From: Pseudomonas indica NBRC 103045
GTDB lineage: Bacteria > Pseudomonadota > Gammaproteobacteria > Pseudomonadales > Pseudomonadaceae
DNA length: 64,000 nucleotides
Direction: 5' to 3'
Assembly (NCBI RefSeq): GCF_002091635.1
Contig: NZ_BDAC01000005.1
Location: forward strand, 62,001 to 126,000
The position numbers and the translations under genes are program-made. Below, one piece after another: positions 46,682-55,903 of this stretch. Position 1 is the first letter of the stretch. Each line of letters opens with the position of its first letter. Under the pieces are notes generated by a model that saw nothing but the letters and a program-made list of their open reading frames with translations, searched no databases and had not been told where the DNA came from.

Positions 46682-49600
46682 CTAGAAGTCCCGCTTGTAG
46701 AAGATATCCAGCGAGCTGGCCAGGCCGCTGGCGGCTTCGAGGAAGACGCGTTTGGTCAATTGGTAGCGCAGCGCGATGGTGCTGGCGGGCTCGAACACGC
46801 CGACGCCGTAACGCAGGCTCAGGCGTTCGGTCAGGCTGCCGCTGGCGACCACGCTGGTGGCGTCGCCGCTGCCTTCGGCCTCGAGCTGGAAATTCTCGAT
46901 GCCGAGGTTCTTTGCCAGCCCACCGGTGATCGAGGAGCTGCCGGCCAGGCCGAGCCCGAGGGCGGCCTGGGCCAGCATGTTGTTGTCGCCCTGGTCGCCG
47001 CCCAGCGGACGGCCGAGGACCAGGTAGGACAGCGCCTGCTCCTGGCTCATCGCCGGTTCGGAAAACACTTCGGTGCGCGGCGCAGCGGCGTTGCCGGTCA
47101 GGCGCAAGCCGGCCACCACGTCTTCGACCCGACGGATCGCCTCCACGTCCAGGTAAGGCTGGTCGATAGGCCCGGCGAACAACAGGCGCGCCCGGCGAAT
47201 GGTGAGGCGCTGGCCATAGGCGCGGTAGCGGCCGTTGTTCAGGTTCAGCTCGCCGCGGGCATCCAGGTTGTCGCCGATGTGCATGTAGCCGGCGAGATCG
47301 GCGTTCAGACCGAAACCGGAGAAGGTCAGCTTGTCCTGCCCCACTTCCACGTCGATATCCATGGCCACCGACATCGCCTGCCCCGCCTCCGGCTTCTCCG
47401 CGCCGACGATCACCGCATCCGGCGAGACTTTCACCGTGGACGGCGGCAGCTCGCGCACGGTGATCGCCCCGCGCGGCACCAGGACCTTGCCGGTCAGGGC
47501 CAACCGATCGCCGGCCATGCCGATATGCATGTCCGGCTCCACTTCCAGCTCGGCGTAAGGATCGACGACCACCGCCAGGCGGTTGCCACGCACGCGCAGG
47601 TCCAGCGCCAGGCCGTCGTTCCAGGCCATTTCACCGCTGAGGGAGCCCTGGCCATGCTCCCCGCTCTTCCAGTCGCCGCTGAGTTGCAGGCTTTCGCCGG
47701 CGATCAGCGCTTGCAGACGCAAGTCATCGAAACGGGTCGGCAAGTCGCCTCCGCCGATCTGCCCGCCATCGAGCACGATACGGCCGTCGATCTGCGGCTG
47801 CTGCAGGCTGCCGCTCAGCGTGCCGTTGCCGTTCAGGTGGCCCTCCAATTGCTCGACCATCGGCACGAAGGGACGCGCCACGGACAGGTCCAGCCCGCGT
47901 AGTTGGAAGCTCCCGGACAAGGGTTTGGTGGCAGGACGCGGATCGATCCGTGCCTCCAGGGTCAGATCGCCCAGGCGCTGGCCGATGAAGTCCAGCCGCG
48001 TATCGACCCGCTGCGGACGCAACTGGCTGTCCAGGCGGAGCTGGCCGTAGGGGAACTCCAGCCATTCGCCCGCCTCACGCAGGCGGAAGGTGCCGCCGCT
48101 GGCGTCGACCTGGATGCGCCCGTTGGGCCCCGAGGCCGGCAGGTCCAATTCGAGATCGGCGTTCAGCTCGCCTTGCCAGGCGAAGTCCTGCGGCCACCAT
48201 TGGGCCAGACTGTCCAGCGGAAAGCCGCGCAGCCGATAGCGGATGCGCGGGTCCGGCATCAGGCGCTGGTCTTCGCCGCACAGGCTGGCCGCGCCGGATT
48301 GCCAGCAATGGGCGCCGAGATCGATGCGCCCACTCGCCAGCCGCTCCAATCGCGCCGGCCGCCGCAGGTTCCAGCGCTGCCCACCGGTTTCCACCAGACC
48401 GTCGCGAATCTGCCCGCGCCAACTCCAGCCTTGGGCCTGGGTTTGCCAGTCGCCGGCCAGGGCCAGATGGGTGCGCAGCTTCGGCCCGTCCAGGCTGAGT
48501 TCAAGCTGCTGGGGTTGACGGTCGCCCTGCCCGCTGAGCAGCAACTGGCCCAGCTCGTTGTCGCCCAGGCGGATGCCTTGCAGGTCCGCCGCCAGGACGC
48601 CGTGCTGAGAGGCATCGAGACGGGCATCGACAGACAATGCCTTCAGACGCTTGTCTTCGAACGCCACCGTTTGCCCTTGCAGATGCAGTTGCCCTTGCGG
48701 TTTGTCGAGCGTCCCGGCGGCGTCGAGACGGCCGTTCAGGGCACCGCTCAGGCCCGGCCAGATCGACCCGAGGCGCGGCATGTCCAGCTTCAGGTAGCCT
48801 TGCAGACGCTGTTCCAGTTGCCCCGCGCCCTGGATTCGGTTCGGTCCCAGGCGCACATCCAGCGCACCCAGGGTCCAGCGCTCGCCCTCACCGGTGGCGG
48901 TCAGTTGAAGCTGCGTTGGCTGGCCGCGCAGAGTGCCGTCCAGGCGCAGTTCGGCGTCCAGCCCGAGACGCCCGTCGCGCCACTGGCCCTGGCTGCGCAA
49001 GGGGCCCGCCAGCCGTCCGGGCAGCTCCGCGAGCCAGTAGGCGGGATCGAGATCGTCGAGCGTCAGTTCGGTCTTCCAGCGAATGCCATCGGCAAAGCCC
49101 AGGCTCAGTTGCCCTTCCGCCCTGCCCTGGCCGGCGACCAGCCGTAACGAAGGCAAGTGCACTTGCTGGAGATCGCCGCTCACCGGGCTGGCCAGTGTGA
49201 ACGAGCCTGCCGGCCCCTCCATTGACGCGTCGAAATTGCCCAGGTAGCTGCCCTCGCGATAGCTCACCTCGGCCTTGAGGGTCTTCAGCGCCACCGGAGG
49301 CTCGTCAACGACCGGATAGAGCCGACGCCAGGGGAAGTCGCGCCAGTCCACCTGGGCCTCCGCCTGCAAGGCTTCCCGCCAGTCCACCGAACCGCTCAGG
49401 GACAAGCGTTGGGTTTTCGTCGCCAGCAGCTCCAGTGCGGCGATCTGCGCGCCATTGCCATCGACCCGGCTTTGCAGGGCGAGGTCGATCGGCGACTGCT
49501 CCGCCGGCAAGCTGGCGGTACCGAGGATCTCGTAGCCCTCGTCCAGACTGCCATCGGCGGTCAGTTCCACGGCATTGAGCACCAGGGTGTCCGGCAGGTC

Positions 49601-50371
49601 GGCGGTCGGCTTGAAACCGTCGGCAGTGAGCCGAGCCCGCAGCGGCAGGTTCTCCGCCAGGGGTTGCAGGTCGCCTTCCAGGTGCGCGACCAGATAGCCG
49701 CTGCTGTCGGCGATCAGTTTCAATCGTCCTGCCAGATCACCGTCGGCCCGTAGCGCCAGCACCCAGGGTTGTTCGCCGACCTCCGGCAGGGCCACGTTGC
49801 CCTCGGCAACCAGCGGCCAGTTGCCACTAGGCATCAGGCTCCCCCTCAGCTCCACCGCCAGGTCGCCGCGCCGTGCGCTGAGGCGTTCGATTCGCAGGCC
49901 CTCGCCGGCCCATTGCGCCTGTAATTGCAGGCCGCTCGCCTGCTCGCTGCCATTCAACGACAGGCTGCCGACGCGCACCTCGCCGAGCCGCAGCGCCAAG
50001 GGTAGGTTCAGGTCGGGAAGCTGGAGAGGTGCCGGCGCCGTTTCCTCCTCCGGCGAAGGTGGGAACGTCAGGATCACCCGTTCGGCGATGACGCGATCCA
50101 GACACAGGGTCAGGCTCAGCAGGCAACCGGGGGACCAGGCGAGTTGCGGCGCCTCCAGCTCGACACCGCGCTCGCCCTGCTGCCAGAGCAGGCGTTCGGC
50201 CTGCCAGCTCCCGCCCAGGCGCCCTGTGAAGGCATCCACCTGCACGCCCGGTATCCGCCCGAGCAGCCAGCGGCTCCCCGTCTCGCTGCCGAGCAGCACG
50301 ACGAGCGCCAGCACCGGCACTGCAACCAGCGCCAGGACGCTGCCGAGAACGATCCGTGTCCGCCGTCTCAT
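46682..50371 (-). CDS. tamB: Translocation and assembly module subunit TamB
   Basis: A 1229-residue AsmA-like protein anchored by one N-terminal TM helix (about 8-30) and spanning the periplasm as a long beta groove. The N-terminal part GSRWLLGRIPGVQVDAFTGRLGG and the C-terminal DUF490 domain (about 870-1229), ending in EAASGLASSLDIFYKRDF, are characteristic. With TamA it supports outer-membrane protein assembly and, as a bridge protein, phospholipid transport. Its start overlaps the tamA stop by four bases. The length is usual for pseudomonads. Confidence 0.95.
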   Translation of the reverse strand: MRRRTRIVLGSVLALVAVPVLALVVLLGSETGSRWLLGRIPGVQVDAFTGRLGGSWQAERLLWQQGERGVELEAPQLAWSPGCLLSLTLCLDRVIAERVILTFPPSPEEETAPAPLQLPDLNLPLALRLGEVRVGSLSLNGSEQASGLQLQAQWAGEGLRIERLSARRGDLAVELRGSLMPSGNWPLVAEGNVALPEVGEQPWVLALRADGDLAGRLKLIADSSGYLVAHLEGDLQPLAENLPLRARLTADGFKPTADLPDTLVLNAVELTADGSLDEGYEILGTASLPAEQSPIDLALQSRVDGNGAQIAALELLATKTQRLSLSGSVDWREALQAEAQVDWRDFPWRRLYPVVDEPPVALKTLKAEVSYREGSYLGNFDASMEGPAGSFTLASPVSGDLQQVHLPSLRLVAGQGRAEGQLSLGFADGIRWKTELTLDDLDPAYWLAELPGRLAGPLRSQGQWRDGRLGLDAELRLDGTLRGQPTQLQLTATGEGERWTLGALDVRLGPNRIQGAGQLEQRLQGYLKLDMPRLGSIWPGLSGALNGRLDAAGTLDKPQGQLHLQGQTVAFEDKRLKALSVDARLDASQHGVLAADLQGIRLGDNELGQLLLSGQGDRQPQQLELSLDGPKLRTHLALAGDWQTQAQGWSWRGQIRDGLVETGGQRWNLRRPARLERLASGRIDLGAHCWQSGAASLCGEDQRLMPDPRIRYRLRGFPLDSLAQWWPQDFAWQGELNADLELDLPASGPNGRIQVDASGGTFRLREAGEWLEFPYGQLRLDSQLRPQRVDTRLDFIGQRLGDLTLEARIDPRPATKPLSGSFQLRGLDLSVARPFVPMVEQLEGHLNGNGTLSGSLQQPQIDGRIVLDGGQIGGGDLPTRFDDLRLQALIAGESLQLSGDWKSGEHGQGSLSGEMAWNDGLALDLRVRGNRLAVVVDPYAELEVEPDMHIGMAGDRLALTGKVLVPRGAITVRELPPSTVKVSPDAVIVGAEKPEAGQAMSVAMDIDVEVGQDKLTFSGFGLNADLAGYMHIGDNLDARGELNLNNGRYRAYGQRLTIRRARLLFAGPIDQPYLDVEAIRRVEDVVAGLRLTGNAAAPRTEVFSEPAMSQEQALSYLVLGRPLGGDQGDNNMLAQAALGLGLAGSSSITGGLAKNLGIENFQLEAEGSGDATSVVASGSLTERLSLRYGVGVFEPASTIALRYQLTKRVFLEAASGLASSLDIFYKRDF

Positions 50372-52095
50372 AACTCCGGCCCCATGGAGAAGTGCAGGCG
50401 GATGCCGCCTTCGCCATCCAGCGGATGGGCGAGGTCCAGGCGCAATGGGCCCACCGGGGAGACCCAGCGCACACCGAAGCCGACCCCGGTCTTCAAGGTG
50501 GGGAAGTCCAGCGAGTTGAAGGCGTTGCCCTGGTCGATGAAGGTCGCGATGCGCCAGCGTTCGGCGATGCTGTACTGGTATTCGGCGCTACCGGAGACGC
50601 TGTAGCGGCCGCCGATGCGGTCGCCGTCGGAGTTGGTCGGCGACAGGCTTTGGTAGTCGTAGCCGCGCACGCTCTGGTCGCCGCCGGCGAAGAAGCGCAA
50701 CGACGGCGGAATGCCCTTGTAGCCGTCGGTGAGATTGCCCCCCACCTGGACCCGGCCGAGGAAGCGATGCTTGCCCGCCAGGGTGATCAGCCCCTTGGCC
50801 ATGGCCGCGGTGTGTACCAGGTTGGCGTCGGAGAGCACGCCATCCTTGGCGGCGGACAGCTCCCATTGCAGCCGGTAGCCCCGGCTGGGATCGAGGCGGC
50901 TGTCGCTGCGCAGGTAGGAGTAGGCGATCCCCGGCATCAGCAAGGTGCTGAGCCCGGAATCGTCGCCCAGGCGGTATTCCTCGTGGCGCCATTTCAGCGA
51001 CAACACCCGTTGCCAGCCGCTGGGCAACTGGCTGTGCCATTCGGGGCCGACCGTGAGCAGGCGGCTGAGGGAGTCGGTATCGGCCAGTTCTTCGTACTGG
51101 TAGCCGCCGACGAAACGCAGCTTGTCGGTGAGCGGCGGGTCCAGCGGGATGTCGTACCAGACCCCGACGTTCTGCCGAGGGGCCGAGAGCTCCAGCTCGG
51201 TGCCGTAGCTATGCCCTTGGGGGTTGGCCCAGTGGCGCGTCCAGTTGGCCCGCACGCGTGGGCCGACGTCCGTGGAAAAACCGAGCCCAAGCCCAAAGGA
51301 ACGCGGTTTGCGCATGGTCAGGTGGACATCCACCGGGATTTCCTCGGCCGTGGCCTGGGTCGGGATGGCGTTCACCCGTACCCCCTCGAAATAGCCGCTG
51401 GATTGCAGCGCCTGGTGCAGGTCGGCGATCAGTTCGGAGTCATAGGGCGCGCCCGCCTGGAACGGCACCATCCGCCGAAGGAGGTCTTCATCGAGGACGG
51501 AATCGCCGCTGAAGGTCACGGCGCCGAGGCGGTAACGCGGCCCGCTGTCGTAGATCAGTTCGATATCGGCGACCCCGGCGGCGGGGTCGACGGCCAGCCG
51601 GCTGCGGACGAAGCGCCCGCTGAAGAAGCCATAGCGCGAGGCCTGGTTCTCGATCAGTTTCTTGGCGTCCTCGTAATGGCCGTGGTTGAGCGGCGCGCCC
51701 GGCTTCAGCACCTTGCTGTCGGGAAGGCGGAACCCGCGCAGTTGGGTCGCCTCGCCTTCGATCCGCACCGTCACGTTGCGCAGCCGCACCGGCTCGCCGG
51801 GCAGGAGGGTCAGGGTCAGGCGCGGCGGCGGGCCGCCACTCACTTCGCTGGATATCTGCGCGTGGTAATAGCCCAGCGCCTCCGCAGCCTGGCGCGCCTG
51901 CCCCTCGGCGACCCGCGCCAGGCGTCGCAGGTCGTCTTCGTCGCGCTCGCCGAGGTTGCCGATATGGGCTTGCACATTGGTCTTGAGGGCGGCATTGGCG
52001 GGATCGACCCGCACCCTGAGCTGGCTCTGGGCCAACACGGATGCGCTGATCGACAGGGTCGAAAGCAACAGGCAGAGGCAGGTACGAAACATCAT
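50368..52095 (-). CDS. tamA: Outer-membrane translocase TamA (Omp85/BamA superfamily)
   Basis: A 575-residue outer-membrane protein with a signal peptide (FRTCLCLLLSTLSISASVLAQ), three POTRA domains (about 25-265) and a 16-strand barrel with the Omp85 motif GGDQSVRGYDYQSL and a C-terminal LHFSMGPEL strand. It partners TamB, encoded directly after it. ATG 52095 (followed by another ATG) is chosen because it places the signal peptide at the N-terminus; the frame is open further upstream, but those codons give an implausible charged, Cys-rich start. Confidence 0.93.
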   Translation of the reverse strand: MMFRTCLCLLLSTLSISASVLAQSQLRVRVDPANAALKTNVQAHIGNLGERDEDDLRRLARVAEGQARQAAEALGYYHAQISSEVSGGPPPRLTLTLLPGEPVRLRNVTVRIEGEATQLRGFRLPDSKVLKPGAPLNHGHYEDAKKLIENQASRYGFFSGRFVRSRLAVDPAAGVADIELIYDSGPRYRLGAVTFSGDSVLDEDLLRRMVPFQAGAPYDSELIADLHQALQSSGYFEGVRVNAIPTQATAEEIPVDVHLTMRKPRSFGLGLGFSTDVGPRVRANWTRHWANPQGHSYGTELELSAPRQNVGVWYDIPLDPPLTDKLRFVGGYQYEELADTDSLSRLLTVGPEWHSQLPSGWQRVLSLKWRHEEYRLGDDSGLSTLLMPGIAYSYLRSDSRLDPSRGYRLQWELSAAKDGVLSDANLVHTAAMAKGLITLAGKHRFLGRVQVGGNLTDGYKGIPPSLRFFAGGDQSVRGYDYQSLSPTNSDGDRIGGRYSVSGSAEYQYSIAERWRIATFIDQGNAFNSLDFPTLKTGVGFGVRWVSPVGPLRLDLAHPLDGEGGIRLHFSMGPEL

Positions 52096-52207
52096 GGCCG
52101 GGGATGCTAACACGCAGCGGAGCGCGTTCCAGAGCGACTCCGCACGATTCGCGCAACGCGCGAAACCTCCTCCTCCCTGACAACCCACTCCGCTCCGTAC
52201 CTGTTGT

Positions 52208-52849
52208 CTATCCCTGCGCCGTCAACGCCGGCTGCGGGTTCGGATGAAAGAACACGTGCTCGCGGATCGGTCCCACCGCCACTTCGCCGATTTCCTCGTA
52301 GCCCTGTCGCTTGTAGAAGTCCAGGTAACGGCTGTTGCCGGTATCCAGGACGATGCCCTGGGAGCCGGCATCCTCTGCGCACCAGTTGTGCAGCGCCTCC
52401 AACAGTTGTTCGCCCAGGTGCTTGCCCTGGAATTCGGGGTGGACGCCCAGCAGCGGCAGCACGTGGTACGGGCCCGGCGGCAGGCAGCTCAGGACCGCAT
52501 CATGGTAGTCCAGATAGCGCCGGGTGCAGCGAAAGCCGGTGGTGAGCAGCATGCGCAGGCGCCAGGCCCAGCTCTCGGTGATATCCAGGCGCCGCTGCGG
52601 CGGTGCGATCAGCGCCACACCCACCAAGCGGTCGTCGATCAACAAGCCGATGGCCGGCTGCTCTTCGTTGAAGTGCTGTTGGACCAGTTCGCGCACCGTG
52701 GCGCGCACGCGCTGATCGTAGCCCGGTCGTTCGGCCTCGAAGAGATAGGCGAAGGTGGGTTCGTGACGATAAGCGTGGTACAGCAGCGAGCGTGCTTCGC
52801 GGGCATAGCCGCCATCGAGCAGTCGGACTTCGGCGTGGGTGTCTGGCAT
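52208..52849 (-). CDS. GNAT family N-acetyltransferase
   Basis: A 213-residue acetyl-CoA-dependent transferase. The acetyl-CoA-binding motif A is seen in [25 protein letters not shown] (Q/R-x-x-G-x-G/L type, here QGKHLG), and motif B in [22 protein letters not shown]. The N-terminal [22 protein letters not shown] suggests the group with a longer acceptor domain. The acceptor is unknown. ATG 52849 is preferred because the family starts close to it; the longer frame overlaps xthA on the other strand. It lies upstream of tamA in the same direction with a 112-base gap. Confidence 0.85.
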   Translation of the reverse strand: MPDTHAEVRLLDGGYAREARSLLYHAYRHEPTFAYLFEAERPGYDQRVRATVRELVQQHFNEEQPAIGLLIDDRLVGVALIAPPQRRLDITESWAWRLRMLLTTGFRCTRRYLDYHDAVLSCLPPGPYHVLPLLGVHPEFQGKHLGEQLLEALHNWCAEDAGSQGIVLDTGNSRYLDFYKRQGYEEIGEVAVGPIREHVFFHPNPQPALTAQG

Positions 52850-52982
52850 GCGGGGTGCCTCGTTGTTATCTGATTTTGTCGGACCCTCTGGCAACTTAGC
52901 ACCGCCCCGGAGCCCCTGCCAGGCGACTGGCTGGACGCCGGCCGGATCGGCTAGCATCGCGTTTTTTCCAGGGACTGCCGCC

Positions 52983-53795
52983 ATGAAGATCGTTTCTTTC
53001 AATATCAACGGCCTGCGCGCCCGCCCCCATCAACTGGCGGCGCTGATCGAGAAGCACCAGCCGGACGTGATCGGTCTGCAGGAGACCAAGGTATCCGACG
53101 ACCAGTTCCCGGAAGCGGAAATCCGCCAGCTCGGCTACCACGTGCATTATCACGGGCAGAAGGGCCATTACGGCGTCGCCCTGCTTTCGCGGCAGGCGCC
53201 GCTGGCCTTGCACAAAGGTTTCCCCAGCGACGGCGAGGACTCGCAGAAGCGTTTCATCTGGGGCACCTTCGCCGATGCCAATGACCAACCGATCACCGTG
53301 ATGAACGGTTATTTCCCGCAAGGGGAAAGCCGTGAGCATCCGGTCAAGTTCCCGGCCAAGACGCGCTTCTACGCCGACCTGCAGGAGCTGCTGGCCACCC
53401 GCTTCAGCCCGGACCAGCCACTGGCGATCATGGGCGACTTCAACATCTCGCCGGAAGATTGCGACATCGGCATCGGCGCGGAGAACGCCAAGCGCTGGCT
53501 GCGCACCGGCAAATGCAGCTTCCTCCCGGAGGAACGCGAATGGATGGGCCGGTTGAAGGCCTGGGGCCTGCTGGACAGCTTCCGCCACCTGTATCCCGAG
53601 GTGAACGACCGCTTCAGTTGGTTCGATTACCGCAGCCGGGGCTTCGAGGACGAACCCAAGCGCGGCCTGCGCATCGACCTGATCCTCACCTCCCTCGCCC
53701 TGCAGCCTCGGCTGAAGGCCGCCGGCGTCGACTACGACCTGCGCGGCATGGAGAAGCCGTCGGATCACGCACCCATCTGGCTCGAGCTGCACTGA
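52983..53795 (+). CDS. xthA: Exodeoxyribonuclease III (AP endonuclease) XthA
   Basis: A 270-residue Mg2+-dependent AP endonuclease / 3'-5' exonuclease of base-excision repair. Active-site residues are visible: Asn7 (FNINGLR), Glu34 (GLQETKV), Tyr110, Asp152 and Asn154 (GDFNISPED) and the C-terminal [11 protein letters not shown]is. The length matches E. coli XthA. It is divergent from the GNAT gene; a hairpin lies after the stop. Also next to the tam genes in P. aeruginosa, from memory. Confidence 0.96.
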   Translation: MKIVSFNINGLRARPHQLAALIEKHQPDVIGLQETKVSDDQFPEAEIRQLGYHVHYHGQKGHYGVALLSRQAPLALHKGFPSDGEDSQKRFIWGTFADANDQPITVMNGYFPQGESREHPVKFPAKTRFYADLQELLATRFSPDQPLAIMGDFNISPEDCDIGIGAENAKRWLRTGKCSFLPEEREWMGRLKAWGLLDSFRHLYPEVNDRFSWFDYRSRGFEDEPKRGLRIDLILTSLALQPRLKAAGVDYDLRGMEKPSDHAPIWLELH

Positions 53796-53807
53796 AGCCA
53801 TGTCTCA

Positions 53808-53833
53808 GCGAGAGGACCGACCAGTCCTCTCGC
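53808..53833. terminator. 10-bp hairpin after xthA
   Basis: GCGAGAGGAC-cgacca-GTCCTCTCGC, 12 bases after the xthA stop. It is well placed for termination, but no T-run follows. Confidence 0.45.
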
Positions 53834-53856
53834 CAAACATGAGCCACTTCGCCTTT

Positions 53857-53890
53857 CTGTCATATTTCGGACATCCATCCGACTTAATCT
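53857..53890 (+). promoter_or_regulatory. Pho box and -10 of the phosphate-binding/OmpA gene
   Basis: CTGTCAT-attt-CGGACAT (53857-53874) matches the PhoB box consensus (two CTGTCAT half-sites, the first perfect and the second with two changes). TAATCT (53885-53890) follows after 10 bases, the usual Pho box to -10 distance. Confidence 0.72.
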
Positions 53891-53926
53891 CGCGGCACTT
53901 TCCCTCCGTTAGAAGGTGCTCATCGC

Positions 53927-55306
53927 ATGTCGCGCGATCTCGCAGTTCGTGAACGCGATACCTGGAGCCGTACCGGCGCCCTGCTGTTGCTCGGATTCGT
54001 CTGCTACGCCCTGCCCTGGTCGGTCTTCGCCGCCCTGCCCCTGCCGAAGGACGACCAGCCGGTCCTGCGCATCCAGGGCTCCAATACCATTGGCGCCAAG
54101 CTGGGCCCGGCGCTGGTGAAAGGACTGATGGAAGAACAGGGGCTGCAACAGATCCGCATCGAAGCCGGCTCCGCGGAGAACGAGCAACGTGTCGTGGCCC
54201 GTAGCGCCGACGGCCGCAGCGTCCAGGTGGCGGTCGCCGCACACGGCTCCGGCACCGGCTTCACCGCCTTGCAGGACGGCAGCGCCGACCTGGCCGCCTC
54301 GTCGCGACCGATCAAGGACAGCGAAGCGGCGGCCCTGGCAGGGCTGGGCGACATGCGCAGCCGCGACAACGAGCAGGTGATCGCCCTGGACGGGCTGGCC
54401 ATCATCCTTCACCCGGGCAATCCGCTGAACGCCGTCAGCATCGAGCAACTGGCGCGCATCTTTTCCGGGGAAACCAAGACCTGGGAGGAGCTGGGCAGCC
54501 GCGGCGGCCCCATCCATCTCTACGCCCGCGACGACAAGTCCGGCACATACGACACCTTCAAGGAACTGGTGCTCGGCAGCCAGGGCAAGAGCCTGGCCGC
54601 TGGCCCCCAGCGCTTCGAATCCAGCGAGCAGCTCTCCGATGCGGTCAGCCAGGACCCGGCGGCCATCGGCTTCATCGGCCTGCCTTACATCCGCCACGCC
54701 AAGGCGCTGGCCATCTCTTCCGGCGACTCGCTGCCGATGCAGCCGGATGCCGCGCTGATCGCTACCGAGGATTATCCGCTGTCGCGCCGGCTGTTCTTCT
54801 ATCGGCAACCGCAGGCGAACAATCCCTGGGTCGAGGCCCTGGTGCATTTCGCCCAGGGGCCGCGAGGCCAGGCGATCGTCGGGCAGAACGGCTTCATCGC
54901 CCAGACCGTCACGGCCATGCGCGTGGAGCCGAACGAGGCGATGCCGGCCGCCTATCGGCAGTTGGCCGGCGAGGCGCAACGGCTGTCGGTGAACTTCCGC
55001 TTTCAGGAAGACAGCGCCAGCCTGGACAACAAGGCGCTGCGTGACGTCGAGCGGGTACTCGACTACCTCAAGGCGCAGAACAAGCTGCAGCATGCGGTGG
55101 TCCTGGTCGGTTTCGGCGATCCCAAGGGCAGCCCGTCGCGCACGGCGCTGCTGTCCAAGCTGCGGGCCATGGCGGTGCGCCGCGAACTGGCCAAGGGCGG
55201 CGTGATCTTCCGCGACATCGTCGGCCTCGGCGACGAGCTGTCGGTGGCCGGCAACGACGACGAAGGGCGGTTGAAGAACCGTCGGGTGGAAGTCTGGGTC
55301 TACTGA
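53927..55306 (+). CDS. Phosphate-binding protein (PstS-like) fused to an OmpA peptidoglycan-binding domain
   Basis: A 459-residue exported protein. After a signal/anchor segment (TGALLLLGFVCYALPWSVFA) comes a PBP-like phosphate-binding domain (about 45-330) with IQGSNTIGAKL, the phosphate loop SGTYDTFKEL and AAIGFIGLPYI. The C-terminal OmpA-like domain (about 340-459) has VNFRFQEDSASLDNKAL and the peptidoglycan contact NDDEGRLKNRRVEVWV. The product would be a periplasmic or envelope-bound phosphate scavenger tied to the cell wall. A Pho box precedes it, supporting PhoB control. No pstCAB genes are adjacent, so it acts alone or feeds a distant Pst system. Confidence 0.88.
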   Translation: MSRDLAVRERDTWSRTGALLLLGFVCYALPWSVFAALPLPKDDQPVLRIQGSNTIGAKLGPALVKGLMEEQGLQQIRIEAGSAENEQRVVARSADGRSVQVAVAAHGSGTGFTALQDGSADLAASSRPIKDSEAAALAGLGDMRSRDNEQVIALDGLAIILHPGNPLNAVSIEQLARIFSGETKTWEELGSRGGPIHLYARDDKSGTYDTFKELVLGSQGKSLAAGPQRFESSEQLSDAVSQDPAAIGFIGLPYIRHAKALAISSGDSLPMQPDAALIATEDYPLSRRLFFYRQPQANNPWVEALVHFAQGPRGQAIVGQNGFIAQTVTAMRVEPNEAMPAAYRQLAGEAQRLSVNFRFQEDSASLDNKALRDVERVLDYLKAQNKLQHAVVLVGFGDPKGSPSRTALLSKLRAMAVRRELAKGGVIFRDIVGLGDELSVAGNDDEGRLKNRRVEVWVY

Positions 55307-55400
55307 ATCGGTAGCGCCGGCGGGTTCCGAACGTTTCTCATTTGGCGTAACCTTGAGCTTTACTTCGTCTGGGACCTCCCGCACTCAAGGGAACATACGC

Positions 55401-55589
55401 ATGGACGTGTTGATCGAGCCGGTTGAACACAGCGGACGCCCGCAATGGCAGGTGCGCCTGGGTGTCCGTGGCATCACCTTCGACGAAGAACTTGCCGCCC
55501 GCCAATTCGCCGCCCAGTTGCGCCAGCGCAAGCTCTGGCTGCAAGAGCGGGCCCGCACCGAAGAACCCTCCGAATTGCAGCCTCACTGA
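55401..55589 (+). CDS. Small conserved-looking protein of 62 residues
   Basis: A short basic protein, MDVLIEPVEHSGRPQWQVRL at the start, then a helix GITFDEELAARQFAAQLRQRK and an acidic end. No TM segment and no family recognised. AAGGGAAC lies about 8 bases before ATG 55401. It is isolated after the phosphate-binding gene and before a REP cluster. Coding character is plausible but not proven. Confidence 0.5.
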   Translation: MDVLIEPVEHSGRPQWQVRLGVRGITFDEELAARQFAAQLRQRKLWLQERARTEEPSELQPH

Positions 55590-55593
55590 CAAC

Positions 55594-55749
55594 GCTTCGC
55601 CAGCAGAGCTGGCTCCTACGCAGAGCAGTTCGGTGCAATACGCCACCTGTAGCGAAATTCGCGAATGAGTTCGCTCCCACAGACGTGTTCGTAGGGGCGA
55701 ATTCATTCGCCCGGCGAGGCTTGGTCAGGTGAATGAATTCGCCTCTACA
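55594..55749. repeat. REP cluster upstream of mtlZ
   Basis: Part-copy cttcgccagcagagctggct (55596-55620), inverted units tagcgaaattcgcgaatgag (55651 on) with ttcgctcccac, and an inverted pair gtaggggcgaattcattcgc / gtgaatgaattcgcctctac (55692-55748). The rest of 55590-55903 holds only the mtlZ promoter region; no gene is seen. Confidence 0.75.
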
Positions 55750-55903
55750 TAAGCCAACCCGGCCCTCCGTTGGCGGGAACGCTGCTCGCGAATAACCCCG
55801 CCAGTGCAAATTCGTATCAGCTGCCAGGCCATCGCGTATTGTCGTTTTCCCTTGCCCGTCGCTAGGCTCGCAGCCAACGACCCCTCGCATCCGGAGCCTT
55901 CCT

